Both the position numbers and the translations under genes were made by a program. 64,000 bases of DNA from Pinirhizobacter soli. GTDB lineage: Bacteria > Pseudomonadota > Gammaproteobacteria > Xanthomonadales > Rhodanobacteraceae. Every line of letters starts with the position of its first letter. Position 1 is the first letter of the stretch. The notes below the pieces were generated by a model. The model made no database searches. It was not told where the DNA came from and was given only the letters and a program-made list of their open reading frames with translations. Positions 8,850 through 17,169 of this stretch are shown here, one piece after another. The stretch is taken from the NCBI RefSeq assembly GCF_015905305.1, contig NZ_JADZLQ010000001.1, positions 1,512,599-1,576,598 of the forward strand, given 5' to 3'.

Positions 8850-9662
8850 ATGTCGTTCATGACACAACTGCGCGACGCCTGGCGCGAGCGCAACACCCTG
8901 GTCTGCGTGGGCCTGGATCCCGAGCCCGGCCGCCTGCCCTCAGGCGTAGCCAACGTGCTGGACTTCTGCAAAGCCATCGTCGACGCCACCGCACCGTATG
9001 CATGTGTCTTCAAGCCGCAGATCGCACACTTCGCTGCACAGCGGCTGGAAGGCGAGCTCGAGGAACTCATCGCCTACATCCACAAGGAACATCCCAGCGT
9101 ACCGGTCATCCTTGACGCCAAGCGCGGCGACATCGGGTCCACCGCCAAGCACTATGCCAGCGAAGCCTTCGATCGCTACGGAGCCGATGCCGTTACGCTG
9201 AATCCTTATCTTGGCCGCGATTCAATCGACCCCTTCCTGGAGCGCGCCGACAAGGGCGTGATCCTGCTCTGCCGCACGTCAAATCCTGGCGGCGGGGATT
9301 TCCAGGCGCTCGATTGCGCCGGCGAGCCCCTCTACCTGCGCGTGGCCGAAACCATCGCCCGCCAGTGGAATCACCATGGCAACTGCGCCCTGGTGACCGG
9401 CGCCACGTGGCCTGCGGAACTGGGCCAGGTACGCGCCCTGGTCGGCGACATGCCCTTGCTGGTGCCTGGCATCGGCGCGCAAGGCGGCGACGTGGCCGGG
9501 GTGCTCTCGCACGGCGCCACCGCCGACGGCACGGGCCTGATGATTTCCTCGTCGCGCGGAATCATCTACGCAAGCGAAGGGGAAGACTTCGCCGCGGCCG
9601 CGGGCGTTGCGGCGAAGTCATTGCGTGATGTCATCAACGATCATCGCCAAGCCGCTATCTGA
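8850..9662 (+). CDS. pyrF: Orotidine 5'-phosphate decarboxylase
   Basis: PyrF decarboxylates OMP to UMP, the last step of de novo pyrimidine synthesis. The 270 residues are typical of the longer type-2 family, not the roughly 230-residue E. coli type. The catalytic core [13 protein letters not shown] is visible with Lys91 and Asp94, preceded by VFKPQ (53-57) and followed by VTLNPYLG. The start follows GAGGAG with good spacing. It stands alone between two terminators, so it is probably transcribed as a single gene. Confidence 0.97.
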   Translation: MSFMTQLRDAWRERNTLVCVGLDPEPGRLPSGVANVLDFCKAIVDATAPYACVFKPQIAHFAAQRLEGELEELIAYIHKEHPSVPVILDAKRGDIGSTAKHYASEAFDRYGADAVTLNPYLGRDSIDPFLERADKGVILLCRTSNPGGGDFQALDCAGEPLYLRVAETIARQWNHHGNCALVTGATWPAELGQVRALVGDMPLLVPGIGAQGGDVAGVLSHGATADGTGLMISSSRGIIYASEGEDFAAAAGVAAKSLRDVINDHRQAAI

Positions 9663-9682
9663 CATCGGGAACACCCCGTCGA

Positions 9683-9717
9683 CCAAAAAAAACGCCCCTT
9701 TCGGGGCGTTTTTCCTT
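9683..9717. terminator. Bidirectional terminator between pyrF and the HU gene
   Basis: An A-run is followed by AACGCCCC, a short loop and GGGGCGTT with a T-run, a symmetric hairpin at 9691-9710. It can end the converging pyrF (+) and HU (-) transcripts. Confidence 0.88.
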
Positions 9718-9736
9718 TTCTAGCCTTGCGGCTGGA

Positions 9737-10063
9737 TCAGGCTGCAGCGTCCTTGAGCTTCTTGAGCGGACGGATCTTCAGCTTGATCGAGGCCGGCTTG
9801 GCAGCAAACCACTGCTCTTCACCGGTGAACGGGTTCTTGCCCTTGCGCTTCGGCTTGGCAGCAACTGCCTGCGAGGTGACCTTGAACAGGCCCGGCAGCA
9901 CGAACTGGCCGGCACCCTTCTTGTGCACCGAGGCACTCATGGCTTCTTCGAGCGCGACCAGAACGGCCTTGACGCCCTTCGGCTCCACGCCGCTCTGCGA
10001 CGCGATGTGGGCCACGAGGGCCGTCTTGTTCAGAACTTCCTTGATAGGTTTGATCGAAGCCAT
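9737..10063 (-). CDS. HU/IHF-family histone-like DNA-binding protein
   Basis: The 108 residues form one HU-fold subunit: helical N-terminus MASIKPIKEVLNKTALVAHI, the beta-arm region with the consensus-like GKNPFTGEEQWFAAKPAS, and a basic C-terminal tail IKLKIRPLKKLKDAAA. Such proteins bind and bend DNA as dimers in the nucleoid. It is slightly longer than HU (90 aa) because of extra residues at both ends, a form common in xanthomonads. The ATG follows GAGGATCC. It is monocistronic, with a long upstream region. Confidence 0.93.
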   Translation of the reverse strand: MASIKPIKEVLNKTALVAHIASQSGVEPKGVKAVLVALEEAMSASVHKKGAGQFVLPGLFKVTSQAVAAKPKRKGKNPFTGEEQWFAAKPASIKLKIRPLKKLKDAAA

Positions 10064-10716
10064 CTAATGGATCCTCATTGGGATAGGTCAATTACAGCGG
10101 TTGTAGATGCGCCCCCGGCGCCGTTACGGACTGTAATGCCAAGCGATACGAAAAAAACAGTCCTTTTTTAAGGGTTCTTGCGAGTTTCTTCATCGAAAGC
10201 GCCTGATGCGCAAGTCCGGGAAGAAAGCAAGCCCCCATTTTCGACAAGTTGGATGCCTTCGCGAGCCCTTTCGGCTTGTGCCGCCAGGAAGGAATAAGCG
10301 ACGTCGAACGTCCGGATGATCGGCAAGGGTCGACGCGTGTTTGGATCACCGGACGGTTGCGATGGGCGCCCCGGCTCCATGGGTCGAAGGGTGGCCCCTA
10401 GCCAGCCAGGTGAAAGGCGGCGGGAACGAAGAATGGCGATATCCAGAAATAAACCCGGGCACAATACCGAAAATGGCAGACTTTTTCATAACGTTTCCTT
10501 AACCGTTCACCCCCAAGAACGCTCTATTGCCCCCTTGGGTACTCGCCATGGCTGTCGAACGGGCGTACCATTTGTTACGTAGACTTTAAATTTTCGTGGC
10601 TGTCCCCACTTTTGAGGGGAACCTAAAAGGCGCTGGCGTGTTCAAAGACATGCACCGGGCGCCGAGCCGGGGAAATCCCTTCCCGAGCGACCGACCTAGA
10701 CTTTGGAAACATCATC
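10064..10716. other. 653-base interval without a convincing gene
   Basis: The HU promoter must lie here. An inverted repeat GGACTGT ... ACAGTCC is at 10128-10134 and 10157-10163, with an A7 tract in its loop. A minus-strand frame (10168-10464) and a plus-strand frame (10316-10582) overlap one another, have no clear ribosome binding site and resemble nothing I know. A small hairpin TCCCC/GGGGA lies at 10603-10620. The DNA is somewhat richer in A and T than its neighbours. Promoters or a small RNA are possible, but nothing definite can be read. Confidence 0.5.
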
Positions 10717-10887
10717 ATGACCTTTGATTTCAATAGCGAATACGCCGCCGCCAACGAGGCGCCGTTCTATACCTGGACGCCTGCCGGCATGGTCTCGGCC
10801 ACGGGCATCACGGCCCCCACGGTGGGTCCGGATGACGGCTACGACTGGCTTCGCGAAGTAGCTACCCGTCTTAACAAGGCGGCCTAA
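10717..10887 (+). CDS. Small protein of unknown function, 56 aa
   Basis: An ATG at 10717 opens a 56-codon frame that ends with TAA at 10885. The peptide begins [20 protein letters not shown], is acidic in its first part and ends [12 protein letters not shown]. It has no Cys, no signal peptide and no membrane segment. Third codon positions are strongly G/C, as in the real genes around it, which favours a coding role. The ribosome binding site is weak (GGA ten bases upstream). Its stop codon overlaps the stop of the convergent def gene (shared CTAA). I do not recognise a family. Confidence 0.55.
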   Translation: MTFDFNSEYAAANEAPFYTWTPAGMVSATGITAPTVGPDDGYDWLREVATRLNKAA

Positions 10888-11420
10888 TCGTCCGCGACGT
10901 CCAGACCGGGGAATAACACCTCGGTAAAACCGAACTTGGTGAAATCCGTGATCCTTGACGGATAGAGCCGACCTATAAGGTGGTCGCACTCGTGCTGCAC
11001 CACCCGGGCATGGAAGCCTTCCGCCGTGCGGTCAATGGCCAGGCCATCCGGATCGATCCCCTGGTAGCGAACCAACGTGTAGCGGCTCACTGCCCCACGT
11101 AGCCCAGGCACGGACAAACACCCTTCCCAGCCCTCTTCCATATCCTGCGATATCGGTGTGATCACCGGATTGAGCAGGATCGTCCGCGGTACGGGCGGCG
11201 CATCGGGGTAGCGTTCGCTACTGTCGAAACCGAAAATCACCAGCTGCAGGTCCACGCCGATCTGGGGCGCGGCCAAACCCACGCCGCCGGCGTGGAACAT
11301 GGTGTCGAACATGTCCTGCACCAGCGCCTTCAGTTCATCGCTGCCGACCATCGCCGGCGGCACGGGCGGCGCCACGCGCAGCAGGCGCGGGTCGCCCATC
11401 TTCAGGATTTCATGGATCAC
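10884..11420 (-). CDS. def: Peptide deformylase
   Basis: Peptide deformylase removes the formyl group from nascent protein N-termini using a ferrous or zinc ion. All three motifs are present: GVGLAAPQ (motif 1), EGCLS (motif 2, metal Cys) and QHECDHLIG (motif 3, HExxH). The best start is the GTG at 11420, which follows AAGGAG with ideal spacing and gives 178 residues beginning [14 protein letters not shown]; an upstream ATG at 11456 would add 12 residues without homology. It is not next to fmt here, so it may be one of several deformylases in the genome. Confidence 0.95.
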   Translation of the reverse strand: MIHEILKMGDPRLLRVAPPVPPAMVGSDELKALVQDMFDTMFHAGGVGLAAPQIGVDLQLVIFGFDSSERYPDAPPVPRTILLNPVITPISQDMEEGWEGCLSVPGLRGAVSRYTLVRYQGIDPDGLAIDRTAEGFHARVVQHECDHLIGRLYPSRITDFTKFGFTEVLFPGLDVADD

Positions 11421-11631
11421 GGCTCGCTCCTTGATGCGTGAAGCCCGGCGGGGCATACGTCTACAGGTATGGCATCCCCCCGCGCGGGAAGCAAGACCTA
11501 GGAAGACGCCTTGTTCAGGCCGATCAAACCCTGGCGCATTCGACCAATGGCTAATGCCCGGGAACCCGCTTAAGCATTGACCCCCCGGGTGCGCAGGGCG
11601 ACCCTTGTCCCAGTCTCACGGGGAGTGGTCC

Positions 11632-13713
11632 ATGAACATTGCAACCGAAAAGAGCAGTCCGGCAGGAAAGATCCTTTGGGCTGCGATTTCCATTGTCGGT
11701 GCCTGGTGCCTGGGCGTCGTCGCCCTGCGCCGCGGCGAACCGATCAACGCGATCTGGGTGGTGGCTGCGTCCATCGCGGTGTTCATGATCGGCTACCGCT
11801 TCTACAGCCGGATGATCGCAACGAAGGTATTGCAGCTTGATCCCTCGCGCGCCACGCCCGCGGTGCTTCGCAATGACGGCCTGGACTACGTGCCCACGGA
11901 CAAATGGGTGGTCTTCGGCCACCACTTCGCCGCCATCGCCGGCGCAGGACCCCTGGTGGGTCCGGTGCTCGCCGCCCAGATGGGTTACCTGCCGGGCGTA
12001 CTCTGGATACTGGTGGGCGTGATCTTCGCCGGCGCGGTGCAGGACTTCATGATCCTGGGGCTTTCACTGCGTCGCGACGGCCGCTCGCTCGGCCACATGC
12101 TGCGCGAGGAACTGGGCCCGGTAGCTGGTGTGGTGGCCATGGTCGGGGTGCTGGTGCTGATGATGATCGTGCTGGCGGTGCTGGCGCTGGTGGTGGTCAA
12201 GGCACTCACGCACAGCCCCTGGGGTACGTTCACGGTGGCGGCGACCATCCCCATTGCCCTGTTGATGGGCATTTACCTCCGTTACATCCGGCCCGGACGC
12301 ATCCTGGAAGTGTCCATCATCGGCCTGGTGCTTCTGCTTACCTCCATCTGGGCGGGCGCCTTCGTAGCCGGCTCGCCGACCTGGGGCCCGGTGTTCGACT
12401 TCGACGCCAGGGGCCTTGCGTGGCTGCTGATCGCCTACGGCTTCTGTGCTTCGGTGCTGCCGGTGTGGCTACTGCTGGCGCCGCGCGATTACCTTTCCAC
12501 CTTCCTGAAGATCGGCACGATCGCGCTGCTGGCGCTGGCGATCTTCCTGGCCGCACCCACCCTGCAGATGCCGGCGGTGACCAAGTTCATCGATGGCACG
12601 GGCCCCGTGTTCCAGGGCAACCTCTTCCCGTTCCTCTTCATCACCATCGCCTGTGGCGCGGTGTCGGGCTGGCACTCGATCATTGCCTCGGGCACCACGC
12701 CGAAGCTGCTGTCGAATGAGGGTGAGGCGCGCATGGTGGGTTACGGCGGCATGCTGATGGAGGCCTTCGTGGCCATCATGGCGTTGATTGCCGCGGCGTC
12801 GCTGCACCCGGGCGTGTACTTCGCGATGAACTCACCCGCGGCGCTGGTGGGCACGACGGTCGAGCAGGCCGCGACCACCATCAGCCAATGGGGCTTCGTG
12901 GTGCGCCCGGATGAACTGACCCAGATCGCCAAGGACATCGGCGAAGGTACCGTGCTTGGCCGCGCCGGCGGCGCACCCACGCTGGCCGTGGGCATGGCGC
13001 AGCTGCTGCACAACGTGATCCCCGGCGAAGGCATGCTGGCCTTCTGGTATCACTACGCGATCCTGTTCGAAGCCTTGTTCATCCTGACTACGGTCGATGC
13101 CGGCACGCGTGTGGGCCGCTTCATGATCCAGGAGATCGCGGGCCTGGTGCATCCGGAACTCAAAAAAACCGAATCGTGGACGGGCAACCTGCTCGCCACG
13201 GCGATATGCGTGGGCCTGTGGGGGTATTTCCTCTACCAGGGTGCGGTGGATCCGCTGGGCGGCATCAACACCTTGTGGCCACTCTTCGGCATCGCCAACC
13301 AGATGCTGGCGGCGATCGCGCTGCTGCTGGCAACGGTGGTGACGGTGAAACTGAAGCGCGAGCGCTATGTACTGGTGCCGGGCATCCCCGCGATATGGCT
13401 GATCGTGTGCACCCTCACCGCCGGTTACCAGAAACTGATTGGGCCGATCAGCTTTACCGCCGCGGCGCAGAAGTACGCCGATGCACTGGCCGCTGGCAAC
13501 ATGCTGGCGCCGGCCAAGACGGTCGCGGCCATGCAGCAGATCATCACCAACAACCGCGTGGACATGGTGCTCACCGCCATCTTCATGCTGCTGGTGGTGA
13601 CGATGACCCTGTTCGGCATCCGCGCCATCATGCTGGCATGGAAGAACAACCACCCCACCACCCACGAAGAGCCCTACGTGGCGCTGGCGTCGGTACCGGC
13701 GGCGACGAGGTGA
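11632..13713 (+). CDS. cstA: Carbon starvation protein A (peptide/pyruvate transporter family)
   Basis: CstA proteins are large inner-membrane transporters induced on carbon starvation; E. coli members move peptides or pyruvate. The 693 residues are almost entirely hydrophobic helices and contain the conserved [20 protein letters not shown] near residue 100 and later [20 protein letters not shown]. The start at 11632 follows GGGAG and gives MNIATEKSS; the in-frame upstream codon at 11605 has no such site. It forms an operon with the small ybdD gene five bases downstream. The exact substrate cannot be read from sequence. Confidence 0.95.
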   Translation: MNIATEKSSPAGKILWAAISIVGAWCLGVVALRRGEPINAIWVVAASIAVFMIGYRFYSRMIATKVLQLDPSRATPAVLRNDGLDYVPTDKWVVFGHHFAAIAGAGPLVGPVLAAQMGYLPGVLWILVGVIFAGAVQDFMILGLSLRRDGRSLGHMLREELGPVAGVVAMVGVLVLMMIVLAVLALVVVKALTHSPWGTFTVAATIPIALLMGIYLRYIRPGRILEVSIIGLVLLLTSIWAGAFVAGSPTWGPVFDFDARGLAWLLIAYGFCASVLPVWLLLAPRDYLSTFLKIGTIALLALAIFLAAPTLQMPAVTKFIDGTGPVFQGNLFPFLFITIACGAVSGWHSIIASGTTPKLLSNEGEARMVGYGGMLMEAFVAIMALIAAASLHPGVYFAMNSPAALVGTTVEQAATTISQWGFVVRPDELTQIAKDIGEGTVLGRAGGAPTLAVGMAQLLHNVIPGEGMLAFWYHYAILFEALFILTTVDAGTRVGRFMIQEIAGLVHPELKKTESWTGNLLATAICVGLWGYFLYQGAVDPLGGINTLWPLFGIANQMLAAIALLLATVVTVKLKRERYVLVPGIPAIWLIVCTLTAGYQKLIGPISFTAAAQKYADALAAGNMLAPAKTVAAMQQIITNNRVDMVLTAIFMLLVVTMTLFGIRAIMLAWKNNHPTTHEEPYVALASVPAATR

Positions 13714-13717
13714 CGTG

Positions 13718-13921
13718 ATGACCACCGCGAGGGAACACCTGCAGTCGACGTGGAGGTGGGCGGTGCAAACCGCCCGCCTCTGCTGCGGCGTGCCCGACTA
13801 CGACGTATACGTGGCGCATTTGAAGGAACACCATCCGGAGAAGGTAATTCCTTCATATGGGGAGTTTTTCAGGGAAAGGCAGGAGGCGCGGTACAAGGGC
13901 ACGGGTGGGCGTTGCTGCTAG
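13718..13921 (+). CDS. YbdD/YjiX family protein (DUF466), CstA partner
   Basis: A 67-residue Cys-containing protein of the family always found behind cstA-type genes. Recognisable features are GVPDYDVYVAHLKEHHPEK and the C-terminal YGEFFRERQEARY. The start is the ATG at 13718 behind GAGG; a GTG directly before it is in frame but badly spaced. The role is unknown, but the tight linkage suggests an accessory factor for the transporter. The gene converges with the coiled-coil gene at 13929. Confidence 0.92.
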   Translation: MTTAREHLQSTWRWAVQTARLCCGVPDYDVYVAHLKEHHPEKVIPSYGEFFRERQEARYKGTGGRCC

Positions 13922-13928
13922 ACGAAGG

Positions 13929-14792
13929 TCAACCTGCAATTTCCAACATCCTGCGATTTATGGCCACGGTGGCGTCGAAAAGACGCTGGCTTATCTGCGT
14001 CAAAACAGAAAGCTTTCGATCAATCTCGGCGGTCCGCATCCGCAAGGCAAGAATCCTTTCCGCCATATCAATGGAAAGTTCTCCGCGCAGCTGTTCCAAA
14101 TGCGATTTCTTCGCTCGAAGTTCAGCAATCATTGCTTCGACTTTTTGTTCTCTCAAGCTCACCCCCGAACATCGAGCCGCCCGCCCCAGTTCTCCAAACC
14201 CCACTGCGCTGTCCCGCACCATGCTTCGCGCCAAGCCCAGGATGCTTTCGGCGTCACTTTTGATTGATCGCAGTTGCGTTATCGACAGGTCATTCACTTG
14301 CGCGCCATTCGTTCGCGGGAACTTTCCGATGGCCTGCTCGCAAACGCCAACGACGGTTGGACTGTTGGTGGAAGAAACATTTCCGGGCATATTCAAGGAC
14401 TGCGGCTGCGGCAGGCTGTCGAGCCATGGCGCCGCTGACTGCGAACTATCGGACGCTTGCCTGGCAACGAAGCCGACCATGGCAAAGACAGCCGTGGTGG
14501 CCACAATGGTCGTGGCCCAAGGGTGTCGCTTCATCGCGGCTCCGATGCTACCGGTAGCGACGCGGCTACCTTGCTCGCCCCTATCGTCTGGGTTCATCGG
14601 AATGCTCAGTGCCTGGTAAATTTCCCTGCGCTCCGGAACACGAGTATCGGAATCCCGATGGAGCGGAGAATTGGAAACACCAAGGAGTCCCCGACATGAC
14701 CGCGCGTCAGGCCCCGGATGTCGACCGACATTCATCGCGTTCTGGAAAATACTAGCTCGCGCTTGATGGGCTGTGGTGTTGCCGATGGGCAT
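13929..14792 (-). CDS. Uncharacterised membrane-anchored coiled-coil protein
   Basis: A 287-codon frame with two credible starts. The ATG at 14792 has an excellent site (AAAGGAAC), but its first 86 residues are low in structure. The ATG at 14534 has GGAG at good spacing and gives 201 residues that open like a membrane anchor: KRHPWATTIVATT followed by AVFAMVGFVA. A disordered Ser/Pro-rich part follows, then about 110 residues of charged heptads (from about residue 175 of the long form) that should form a coiled coil. No family is recognised. The DNA is less GC-rich than the core genes nearby, and it lies downstream of a phage-like RNA element. Confidence 0.6.
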   Translation of the reverse strand: MPIGNTTAHQARASIFQNAMNVGRHPGPDARSCRGLLGVSNSPLHRDSDTRVPERREIYQALSIPMNPDDRGEQGSRVATGSIGAAMKRHPWATTIVATTAVFAMVGFVARQASDSSQSAAPWLDSLPQPQSLNMPGNVSSTNSPTVVGVCEQAIGKFPRTNGAQVNDLSITQLRSIKSDAESILGLARSMVRDSAVGFGELGRAARCSGVSLREQKVEAMIAELRAKKSHLEQLRGELSIDMAERILALRMRTAEIDRKLSVLTQISQRLFDATVAINRRMLEIAG

Positions 14793-15079
14793 CTGATGTT
14801 CCTTTGCAAAAGGGGGCAGCGGCAGACACGACTAGTAGCAGCAGCCGGCCGGCCGCGCTGTATCAAATCAACCATTGACGAGTCACCGGGTCCGCTCCAT
14901 CCCGCCACGGTGCGGCAGCCATCTCGCAAGCACGGGATTGAGCATCGTTCGATAGGTCGCCTTACGAAACTTTGAGAAAATCCGTATGGAACCATGTAGG
15001 TGAAGCCGTGATCATGTGCGGGTTGCCAGGACATCGGCAACTGGGTGTAGAAACCCGCGTGCTTCAGGCCCCGCAGCAA
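14732..15079 (-). CDS. Doubtful ORF downstream of a C4-like RNA
   Basis: A TTG-initiated frame of 115 codons containing AGFYTQLPMSWQPAHDHGFT near its start. The bases encoding that stretch are complementary to the 5' arm of the folded element at 15043-15166. In phages P1 and P4 and their relatives, C4/cI RNAs pair with the start region of an adjacent small gene (icd or ash type), so this frame occupies the expected position. It has no ribosome binding site of its own that I can see, and its C-terminal third overlaps the next gene. It may be a regulatory leader rather than a real protein. Confidence 0.3.
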   Translation of the reverse strand: MLRGLKHAGFYTQLPMSWQPAHDHGFTYMVPYGFSQSFVRRPIERCSIPCLRDGCRTVAGWSGPGDSSMVDLIQRGRPAAATSRVCRCPLLQRNIRCPSATPQPIKRELVFSRTR

Positions 15080-15166
15080 CCCTGCGGGAAACCTGTGGTT
15101 TTACCGCCTTCGGGTGGGCGACCAGGCGGGCGCAAGCCCGGCCGTTGAGTACGCGGTTTTCTACCC
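15043..15166 (-). ncRNA. Structured RNA resembling C4-type phage antisense RNA
   Basis: On the minus strand the 5' arm GGGTAGAAAACCGCGTACTC (15166-15147) is nearly complementary to ACGCGGGTTTCTACACCC (15060-15043). Between them ACCGC (15157-15153) pairs with GCGGT (15107-15103), enclosing a GGGC/GCCC hairpin and a GGTCGCCCACC hairpin. A further perfect 7-bp stem, CCCGCAG/CTGCGGG, lies at 15070-15088. An outer stem with two inner hairpins, plus complementarity to the next gene's start, is the plan of C4 and P4 cI antisense RNAs. No covariance search was possible, so the class assignment is tentative; the fold itself is plain. Confidence 0.5.
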
Positions 15167-15331
15167 TGGCTCGCCCGCCACCCTATTCTTCCAGTGAAAT
15201 GGGCCCGGCTGCGAGTCATGGTGGTGAATGAACGCGACCGGCTGGCATGAAGCGTCCTGGGCCGACTGTGTAGGAAGCGGTTAGCCCTGGACAAAGGGTG
15301 GCGATACCGGCGCGTTCATTCGCCTGCTTTT

Positions 15332-16210
15332 TTAAAGCACCTGATGCGTATTGCGCTTCGGTCCCAGCTCCACGATGTACATCGCGCCGAGCATCAGGCC
15401 GCCACCCACCACGGTGCGCCAGCCGAGTGCGTCCACGCCTAACAAGATGGCGAAGCCCGCGGCGAACACCGGCTCGAGCGTCATCACGATCGCCGCGCGC
15501 GTGGAACTCATGTGTGCTTGCGCCCAGGTCTGCACCAGCATGGCCAGGGCGCCGGCGGCCAGCGCCATGTACAGCACCGACACCCAGGCCGACGCATCGG
15601 GCGGCATCGAAGGACCATGCGGCAACGTGGCCAGCAGGCATACCACGGCGATCGCCACCATCTGCACGGCGGCCATGCCGAAGGCTTCGCCCTTTCGCGA
15701 CCAGCGTCCGAGCCCGAGGATGTGCAGTCCGTAGAGGGCCGCTGAGGCAAGCGTCAGCAACACCCCGACGTCGAGCTCGAAGCCGTGCAGCGCCAGCAGG
15801 CCCAGGCCAACCGTCGCCACGGCCACGGCGATCCACGTCGCCGGTGGCGTGCGCTCTTTGAGCAACACCCAGCCCAATAACGGGGTGAACACCACGTACA
15901 TCCCGGTGGCGAAGCCGCTGACGCTCGGACTTATCCTGGCCAGGCCCCAGGTCTGCAGCAGCTGAGCCACGCCATAGAGCACGCCTAGCGCCAACGCACG
16001 CCACAGCTGCCCGCGATCCATGCGCATCACAGGACGGGCGAACATCACCACCATCACCACGGCGGCAATGACAAAGCGCACGGCAAGGAAGTCGGGAACG
16101 CTCATGCGTCCGACCACGCCCTTGATCAGTGCGAAGGTGGTGCCCCAAACGGCGGTAACCAGCAGCAGCCCCAGCGTCGGCGCCAGCGTGCCTGCGGGCT
16201 TGTCGCTCAC
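15332..16210 (-). CDS. EamA/DMT-family exporter
   Basis: About 292 residues with ten hydrophobic segments in two EamA repeats, the layout of drug/metabolite exporters such as RhaT/YdcZ relatives. The first repeat starts GLLLVTAVWGTTFALIKG; the second begins around TLASAALYGLHILGLGRWS. The best start is the GTG at 16210, which overlaps the stop of the glycosyltransferase gene (GTGA) and suggests coupling; the frame is open further upstream to 16336 but without homology. The substrate is unknown. Confidence 0.87.
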   Translation of the reverse strand: MSDKPAGTLAPTLGLLLVTAVWGTTFALIKGVVGRMSVPDFLAVRFVIAAVVMVVMFARPVMRMDRGQLWRALALGVLYGVAQLLQTWGLARISPSVSGFATGMYVVFTPLLGWVLLKERTPPATWIAVAVATVGLGLLALHGFELDVGVLLTLASAALYGLHILGLGRWSRKGEAFGMAAVQMVAIAVVCLLATLPHGPSMPPDASAWVSVLYMALAAGALAMLVQTWAQAHMSSTRAAIVMTLEPVFAAGFAILLGVDALGWRTVVGGGLMLGAMYIVELGPKRNTHQVL

Positions 16211-17169
16211 CGGCGCCGGCGGCGCAGCCACAGCCACGGCGCCATCAGCAGGAAATGCGCCCAGATCGCCAGCCAGACGAAACCGGATATGACCGGGCTG
16301 CGTGAAAGCGCATCGTGCTGGCGGAACCAGCGCCACATACCGCGGTGCTTGAAGCGGCTGACGAACACCGGCCGGTGGCGGCTGGAGCCGCCCTTGCCGT
16401 GCTGCACGCGCAGGTCGCCGGCCAGGATCACCCGGTAGCCGACATCGCGCAGGCGGCGGCAGAGATCGAGGTCTTCAAAGTGGAGGAAATAACCTTCGTC
16501 GAAACCCGACACGCGCTGGTACACGGCGCGCGGGAACAACATCAAGGCACCGGATACGGCTTCTTCCGGCGCAGGTTTGTCGGGCATGGGACCGGGCACG
16601 GCCACCCCCAGCCCCTTCCGCCCAAGCATGGTATTGATCACGCGGGCCACGGTGGGATCGCGGCGTCGCGAGGCAGGATCGGGCCGGCCCTCCAGGTCGC
16701 AGACCACGGCGCCTACCACCCCGGTGTCGGGGTCGTTGGTGGCGATGTCGACCATGCGGGGCAGGTCGTCGGGCTCGAGCAGGCAATCGGGATTGACGAT
16801 GGCAATGAAGCGGCCACGGGTCATTGCCGCCCCGCGATTGGCGGCGGGGCCAAAGCCAAGGTTGGCGCGGTTGTAGACCACGCGCAGGCGTTCTTCGTTC
16901 TGGAAGGCCCGTTCCACCGCTTCAGGCTGGCCATCATCCGAGCCGTTGTCGATCAGGATCAGTTCGACCTGCAGGTTGCTGGCCAGAACGCGGCGCACAC
17001 ATTCGCGCAGCGACTGCCCGCTGTCGGCCGACACCACCACCACGCTGCACGTGGGAATCGTCCGATTCGAATGCGAGCGCTTGAAAGTGGTGGGTTTTTC
17101 AGTGCGCCAGTCGCCGAATTCACCCTTCGCCGGCGGCGCGTCGTAATCAATCCACCCAGGTCCGTGCAT
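16207..17169 (-). CDS. Family 2 glycosyltransferase (rhamnosyltransferase-like)
   Basis: A 320-residue GT-A enzyme. Residues 42-51 ([10 protein letters not shown]) and 71-80 ([10 protein letters not shown]) form the nucleotide-sugar fold, NPDC (126-129) is the DXD-like metal site, and [15 protein letters not shown] is the acceptor/catalytic region usual in WbbL-type rhamnosyltransferases. Hydrophobic residues near the C-terminus (about 295-312) may anchor it to the membrane. The ATG lies 23 bases inside the end of purL. No polysaccharide cluster is present, so the acceptor cannot be predicted. Confidence 0.88.
   Translation of the reverse strand: MHGPGWIDYDAPPAKGEFGDWRTEKPTTFKRSHSNRTIPTCSVVVVSADSGQSLRECVRRVLASNLQVELILIDNGSDDGQPEAVERAFQNEERLRVVYNRANLGFGPAANRGAAMTRGRFIAIVNPDCLLEPDDLPRMVDIATNDPDTGVVGAVVCDLEGRPDPASRRRDPTVARVINTMLGRKGLGVAVPGPMPDKPAPEEAVSGALMLFPRAVYQRVSGFDEGYFLHFEDLDLCRRLRDVGYRVILAGDLRVQHGKGGSSRHRPVFVSRFKHRGMWRWFRQHDALSRSPVISGFVWLAIWAHFLLMAPWLWLRRRRR

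Noticed and set aside
7529-9070. 513-codon open frame on the minus strand opposite ettA and pyrF
   Set aside because: It mirrors two well-identified genes and a terminator; it is a composition artefact.
10168-10582. Two overlapping frames of 98 (minus) and 88 (plus) codons in the HU upstream region
   Set aside because: They cover one another, lack clear ribosome binding sites and show no known motif. One might be a relic, but there is no support.
14718-14975. 85-codon plus-strand frame in the C4-like region
   Set aside because: It is antisense to the folded patch and the 5' end of the coiled-coil gene, with no supporting signal.
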